This document shows, in pieces, positions 6,438-9,784 of a stretch of 9,784 nucleotides of DNA. The notes under the pieces were generated by a model. The model was not told where the DNA came from, ran no database searches, and worked only from the letters and a program-made list of their open reading frames with translations. Origin of the DNA: JAHCHG01 sp041745765. Its GTDB lineage: Bacteria; Acidobacteriota; Blastocatellia; Pyrinomonadales; Pyrinomonadaceae. The stretch spans positions 1 to 9,784 of the forward strand of contig JBGTIH010000073.1 of the NCBI GenBank assembly GCA_041745765.1. The letters run 5' to 3'. Position numbers and translations under genes: made by a program. How positions within the stretch are numbered: the stretch's first letter is position 1; the number at the start of each line of letters is the position of its first letter.

Positions 6438-7007
6438 TTATTTTCGATTCAATTCGCGATACAACCAATATTTTGCGGCTTGCCACGTTCTGACAACCGT
6501 TCTGACAGAGATTTCCAAAGACTCGGCGATTTCTTCATTGCTGAAACCGCCGAAGAAGCGCATTTCGACGACTTTTGCCTGACGTTCATCGATTTCAGCC
6601 AGCTTTTCCAGAGCATCGTCCAGAACAATGATCGAACCGGCGCGTTCTTCGGTAGAAATCTGCATATCGTCAATCGAAAAGTGAAGCGGATTGTTTCCAC
6701 GCTTATCAGTAGCGTGCATTCGGGCGTGCTGAATCAAAATCTGCCGCATTAGATGCGAGGCGATGCCGTAAAAATGACGGCGGTCTTTCCATTCGATTCC
6801 CGCACCGTCGCTCAGTCTGATAAATGCTTCGTGAACGAGCGCGGTCGGTTGCAGAGTATGATTCGAGTGTTCCTTAGACATCAGAAAACGCGCCTGTTTT
6901 TTTAATTCACTATAAACAAACGGCAGAAGAAGTTCTTTCGCTTCCTCGTTTCCATTATTCCAATCTTGCAGAATTTGCGTGATCTCCGAAGTTTGCGGTT
7001 TATCCAT
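6438..7007 (-). CDS. ECF-type RNA polymerase sigma factor (sigma-70 ECF, SigX6-like)
   Basis: This 189-residue sigma factor is of the ECF subfamily common in Acidobacteria and Planctomycetes (PF07638/TIGR02999 type). Region 2 spans about residues 25-98: LLPFVYSELKKQARFLM, then the family hallmark TLQPTALVHEAFIRLSD (51-67) and WKDRRHFYGIASHLMRQILIQHAR (73-96), which bind core polymerase and the -10 element. Region 4 (about 132-187) has LAEIDERQAKVVEMRFFGG followed by a helix-turn-helix, SNEEIAESLEISVRTVVRTW (156-175), for -35 recognition. Length is normal and no anti-sigma gene is adjacent; instead the kinase lies 139 nt downstream on the same strand. The ATG at 7007 has no clear Shine-Dalgarno (CCCAAACATTT precedes it), so translation may be weak or leaderless, but the next in-frame methionine is too far inside region 2. 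Target promoters cannot be named from this window. Family call is secure. Confidence 0.94.
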   Translation of the reverse strand: MDKPQTSEITQILQDWNNGNEEAKELLLPFVYSELKKQARFLMSKEHSNHTLQPTALVHEAFIRLSDGAGIEWKDRRHFYGIASHLMRQILIQHARMHATDKRGNNPLHFSIDDMQISTEERAGSIIVLDDALEKLAEIDERQAKVVEMRFFGGFSNEEIAESLEISVRTVVRTWQAAKYWLYRELNRK

Positions 7008-7034
7008 AAATGTTTGGGCAAGGGGTTTATTCGT

Positions 7035-7063
7035 ATTCTAGCTTATTTTTCAAGCAAATAAAA
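7035..7063 (-). promoter_or_regulatory. Candidate promoter of the sigma gene with an inverted repeat in its spacer
   Basis: On the minus strand TTTTAT (7063-7058), a 17-nt spacer and TAGAAT (7040-7035; five of six -10 matches) lie 28 nt before the sigma ATG. The spacer overlaps an inverted repeat, TTATTT-N7-AAATAA (7043-7061). The -35 is poor. A shifted alternative, TTGAAA with 17 nt to ATAAAC, cannot be excluded. Confidence 0.25.
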
Positions 7064-7105
7064 ATTTTTTAATTATTTTGGCATTTCTCAAAAAACTTTC
7101 GCACA

Positions 7106-7133
7106 TTTACGGCTGGAGAGGAAAAATTAATAT
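7106..7133 (+). promoter_or_regulatory. Candidate promoter of the secreted beta-helix gene
   Basis: TTTACG (7106-7111), a 16-nt spacer and TAATAT (7128-7133) match four of six positions in each box. They would start transcription near 7140, about 20 nt before the ATG and upstream of its ribosome site. The match is modest; the gene could instead use the adjacent ECF sigma factor. Confidence 0.25.
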
Positions 7134-7149
7134 TCAAACATTCAATAAT

Positions 7150-7153
7150 GGAG
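7150..7153 (+). promoter_or_regulatory. Ribosome binding site fixing the beta-helix protein start
   Basis: GGAG lies eight bases before the ATG at 7162. A longer in-frame reading from a TTG at 7078 has no ribosome site and would put 28 polar residues in front of the signal peptide, so 7162 is preferred. Confidence 0.8.
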
Positions 7154-7161
7154 AAACAAAA

Positions 7162-9630
7162 ATGCAGAAGTTTATAGGAAATTTGAGCAAAATAGCTCTT
7201 ACGGCAATTTTTACGATGATTGTTTCGGCGATCAGTATTTCAGCGGCGACATTTACGGTAATCAACACTAATGACAGTGGCGCGGGAAGTTTGCGGGATG
7301 CGATAAATCAGGCAAACACGAACGCGCAGGATGACACGATCAATTTCGATCCGGCGGTGTTTAATGTCGCCCGGACGATCACTTTGACGAGCGGAGAAAT
7401 CGCTATTTCCGCCGATGGCGCGAATCCGGGCAGGCTTGTAACGATCAACGGACCGGGAGCGGATCTTTTGACGATCAGCGGCAACAACGCCAGCCGGATA
7501 TTTCTCTTAGGTCCGCAATTCAACGCAAATGTCACAATGAGCGGAATGACCTTGCGAAACGGCAACGGTACCAGCAGTTTATTTGACAGCGGAAATGGTG
7601 GAGCGATTTATGCAACTGTGGCGGCAAATCTGACATTGAATTCAATGGTTATCAGAAATAATGTCATAACTGCTGTCGGAAGTGGTGGAGGAATTTATCT
7701 AAACGCCAGCAATTTCGTCATCAATGATTCGCTGGTTACCGAAAATTCGGCATTTCACGTTGGAGGAATTCTCAGCGGCAACGACAATCGGACATTCACG
7801 ATGCGAAATACGATTGTTTCCGACAATACGGCAACACCTGGCGATGTCGGCGGTATAAGTATTTCTCGCGGAACAGTTGTTATTGAAAACAGCCGGATTA
7901 CCGGAAATGTGGCGACGAGAAGTTGGGGCGGAATGTTTATTACTGCGGTAACCAGACTCAATATATCCAACACGGTAATTTCAGGCAACGACGGAATGCA
8001 GAATAATGGCGGCGGGTTATTTATAGATACTTCCGGTGGCGATTTTGTAAATTTGCGAAGGCTGAATGTATCGAACAATACAGGTACGGGAATATCCGCT
8101 CGCCACGTCAGCGGTGTTTTTACTCTGATTGACTCGACGGTTTCAAACAATACTCTGAGAGACTATCCGGGATTCAGCGGCGAAGGCGGCGGCGGAATTG
8201 CTATAAGCGGCGAATCAACCGCACCGATAAAAATAATCAATACGACTATTTCCGGCAATACCGCTCCCGATGCCGGCGGCGGAATACATAATTTTACATT
8301 CGGACTGGAACTCATCAATTCAACGGTCGTCAACAACACTGTCACCAACACCGGTCCGGGTAAGGGCGGCGGCGGGATATTTGATGGTGAGAGAGCAAGA
8401 AGCGGCGGATTAAATTGGTTATTCCGCGTTAAACTCCAAAACTCGATCATTGCGGGCAACACCGCACCAACCGGACCAGATCTGCACAGCGGATTCGATT
8501 CCTTCGGCTACAACATCATCGGCAATACCGCCAACACCAACAGCAGCACCGCCAATATCGGCGATCAGTTTAACGTCATTCCGTTGGTCGGTGCTTTAGC
8601 CGACAATGGCGGTCCGACCCAAACTCATGCACTTCTGGCGGGAAGTCCCGCGATCAACGCCGGAAGCAATGCTCTCGCCGTTGATCAAAACGGTAATCCG
8701 CTTAGCTTTGATCAACGCGGCGCGTGTTTTAACCGCAGAGTCGGCGGCACGACCGACATCGGCGCTTTCGAATTCGGTGCCGTTCAATTATCCGGCGTAA
8801 ATGCTCCGTTTGATTTCGATGGTGATTGTAAAACGGACGTTTCAATTTTTCGACCAAGTGTCGGGGAATGGTGGTATCAGAGAAGTTCAGATGGACAGGT
8901 TCCCGCGCTGCAATTCGGTCAGTCTTCCGATACAATCGTTCCTGCTGACTTTACCGGAGATGGCAAGACTGACATTGCTTTCTGGCGTCCTTCTACAGGA
9001 TTCTGGTATGTTTTGAGAAGTGAAGATTCGAGCTTCTACTCTTTCCCTTTCGGTGCTTCCGGTGATATTCCAGTGCCTGCCGACTACGATGGCGACGGTG
9101 TTGCCGATCCGGCTGTCTTTCGTCCAACGGAAGCGGTCTGGTATATCAGGAATTCTTCAGACGGTTCAGTATCCATTATTCCATTCGGAGCCAATGGAGA
9201 CAGACCTGTTCCGGCAGATTATGATGGCGACGGCAAAACGGATATTGCTATCTTCAGACCGTCAGAAGGTCAATGGTGGATCAACCGCACATCAGCCGGA
9301 TTAATTGTTTTAACCTTTGGATTATCAACAGACAAAACGGTTCAAGCAGATTACACCGGAGACGGCAAAGCGGATGTCGCATTCTTTAGACCATCATCAG
9401 GAGAATGGTATATCTTGAGATCGGAAGATTTCTCATTTTATTCATTTCCGTTTGGAAACAATGGAGATACACCGGCACCCGGAGACTACGATGGTGATGG
9501 ACGCGCCGATGCCGCCGTATTTAGAAATTCCAATTTAGTCTGGTATATAAGCGGTTCAACAAGCGGCACACAGATTTTCTCCTTCGGAGCAAGTGGAGAC
9601 CGTCCCTTACCTAATGCTTTTGTCCGGTAA
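7162..9630 (+). CDS. Secreted parallel beta-helix protein with choice-of-anchor Q segment and C-terminal FG-GAP-type repeats
   Basis: This 822-residue protein starts with a signal peptide: basic MQKFIGNLSK, a hydrophobic core (about 11-24), and likely cleavage near A28/A29 in SISAATF. FTVINTNDSGAGSLRDAINQAN (31-52) is the opening typical of bacterial right-handed beta-helix surface proteins. About 55-460 is a beta-helix of repeating NxxISGNTA..GGGI turns (for example NTTISGNTAPDAGGGI). GGPTQTHALLAGSPAINAGS through DIGAFEFG (about 482-537) is the choice-of-anchor Q signature. Residues 551-822 hold six Asp-rich repeats of 44-45 residues. Such proteins are exported and may be adhesins or glycan-binding or glycan-cleaving surface proteins; no catalytic residues could be assigned. 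The end, DRPLPNAFVR, looks like a natural C-terminus; no PEP-CTERM or LPXTG sorting tail is seen. Only two cysteines occur (C522, C556). The gene diverges from the ECF sigma gene across 154 nt. Architecture is secure; function is unknown. Confidence 0.92.
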   Translation: MQKFIGNLSKIALTAIFTMIVSAISISAATFTVINTNDSGAGSLRDAINQANTNAQDDTINFDPAVFNVARTITLTSGEIAISADGANPGRLVTINGPGADLLTISGNNASRIFLLGPQFNANVTMSGMTLRNGNGTSSLFDSGNGGAIYATVAANLTLNSMVIRNNVITAVGSGGGIYLNASNFVINDSLVTENSAFHVGGILSGNDNRTFTMRNTIVSDNTATPGDVGGISISRGTVVIENSRITGNVATRSWGGMFITAVTRLNISNTVISGNDGMQNNGGGLFIDTSGGDFVNLRRLNVSNNTGTGISARHVSGVFTLIDSTVSNNTLRDYPGFSGEGGGGIAISGESTAPIKIINTTISGNTAPDAGGGIHNFTFGLELINSTVVNNTVTNTGPGKGGGGIFDGERARSGGLNWLFRVKLQNSIIAGNTAPTGPDLHSGFDSFGYNIIGNTANTNSSTANIGDQFNVIPLVGALADNGGPTQTHALLAGSPAINAGSNALAVDQNGNPLSFDQRGACFNRRVGGTTDIGAFEFGAVQLSGVNAPFDFDGDCKTDVSIFRPSVGEWWYQRSSDGQVPALQFGQSSDTIVPADFTGDGKTDIAFWRPSTGFWYVLRSEDSSFYSFPFGASGDIPVPADYDGDGVADPAVFRPTEAVWYIRNSSDGSVSIIPFGANGDRPVPADYDGDGKTDIAIFRPSEGQWWINRTSAGLIVLTFGLSTDKTVQADYTGDGKADVAFFRPSSGEWYILRSEDFSFYSFPFGNNGDTPAPGDYDGDGRADAAVFRNSNLVWYISGSTSGTQIFSFGASGDRPLPNAFVR
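8812..9627 (+). repeat. Six in-frame 45-residue DxDGDG repeats arranged as two blocks of three
   Basis: Asp-rich loops start at residues 551, 596, 641, 686, 730 and 775 of the beta-helix protein (DFDGDCKTD, DFTGDGKTD, DYDGDGVAD, DYDGDGKTD, DYTGDGKAD, DYDGDGRAD), each followed by an [AI]-x-[FW]-R-P segment and a WY/WW strand. They resemble FG-GAP/VCBS calcium-binding blades of a beta-propeller. Repeats 1 and 4 share WW, repeats 2 and 5 share LRSED and FYSFPFG, and repeats 3 and 6 share VWYI and GDRP, so the array reads ABC-ABC with a 135-residue period. Confidence 0.9.
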
Positions 9631-9784
9631 ATATTTTCAAATGCTAAGCAGGTAAGACAAAGTAATGGAGTATAATGATGGAATGAAAGTGCCAACAAAA
9701 TTCATCAAAACTTTGTCTCAGGAAGAGCATAGCAGGCTCATTGAGAATCATCAAACGAGTGGGAATTTTCGCCTTCGGAATCGC
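9631..9784 (+). mobile_element. Left part of a probable IS630-family insertion sequence
   Basis: The only mobile-element evidence is the transposase start at 9683. The 52 nt between the beta-helix stop and that ATG should contain the left terminal inverted repeat, but its partner lies beyond the window, so the exact end and the TA target duplication cannot be placed. The left boundary given is simply the first base after the upstream gene. Confidence 0.35.
9683..9784 (+). CDS. IS630-family transposase, N-terminal fragment (continues beyond window)
   Basis: Thirty-four codons are visible and the frame is open at the right edge. The protein begins MKVPTKFIKTLSQEEHSRL and continues to SGNFRLRNR. 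This fits the opening of IS630-type transposases, in which a short L-[ST]-x-E-E-x-x-x-L helix precedes an arginine-rich R-x-R-x-R-A segment leading into a helix-turn-helix that binds the terminal repeats. The DDE catalytic domain would lie outside the window. An earlier in-frame ATG at 9665 adds six residues; neither start has a well-spaced Shine-Dalgarno, although GGAG lies 12 nt before 9683. A TATAAT at 9671-9676 could be its -10 box. The family call rests on a short segment and could be wrong; a related helix-turn-helix protein is the alternative. Confidence 0.55.
   Translation, partial: MKVPTKFIKTLSQEEHSRLIENHQTSGNFRLRNR

Noticed and set aside
7078..7161. Longer start (TTG at 7078) for the secreted protein
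   Set aside because: It would place 28 residues before the signal peptide with no ribosome site, while ATG 7162 has GGAG at proper spacing and starts a typical signal peptide.
7755..8150. Minus-strand open frame of 131 codons in the beta-helix gene
   Set aside because: Its composition reflects the repetitive Asn/Thr/Gly codons of the opposite strand; no ribosome site or recognisable domain.
7306..8600. Nucleotide-level tandem repeats in the beta-helix region
   Set aside because: The recurring GGNGGNGG and AACAAT-like words follow from degenerate protein turns; no DNA repeat of constant period was seen.

Overview
The window looks like chromosomal DNA from an Acidobacteriota bacterium, most likely class Blastocatellia (Pyrinomonadaceae-like). 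This is inferred from three things. An ECF sigma factor is paired with a serine/threonine kinase carrying a tetratricopeptide tail. There is a secreted beta-helix protein ending in FG-GAP-type DxDGDG repeats. Base composition is AT-leaning and codon use is A-rich (judged by eye, not counted). No RNA gene, CRISPR array or prophage was seen.

Layout, left to right. Positions 1-938 (minus) hold a ParA/MinD-type ATPase cut off by the left edge; its N-terminal half resembles an Mrr-type restriction endonuclease domain with altered catalytic residues. It lies 14 nt downstream of a Bcp-type peroxiredoxin (953-1411, minus), so the two probably form an operon. A 54-nt divergent gap separates them from a small cysteine-rich YkgJ-like protein (1466-1999, plus). 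Convergent to that is an inositol-3-phosphate synthase (2074-3390, minus) with a recognisable promoter of its own. Next come a 927-residue transmembrane Ser/Thr kinase (3515-6298, minus) and, upstream of it on the same strand, an ECF sigma factor (6438-7007). The 139-nt gap between them carries four inverted repeats. Divergent from the sigma gene is an 822-residue exported protein (7162-9630, plus): signal peptide, parallel beta-helix, choice-of-anchor Q segment, and six 45-residue Asp-rich repeats arranged as a duplicated block of three. From 9683 to the right edge is the first 34 codons of what looks like an IS630-family transposase.

How the parts may work together. The sigma factor and kinase probably form one signalling unit. 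The kinase spans the membrane and could set sigma activity in place of a classical anti-sigma factor. The divergent secreted protein is a candidate output, but only by position. Bcp, the YkgJ-like protein and inositol-phosphate synthase look like unrelated housekeeping genes. The most unusual item is the Mrr-like/ParA fusion at the left edge, whose C-terminus lies outside the window.
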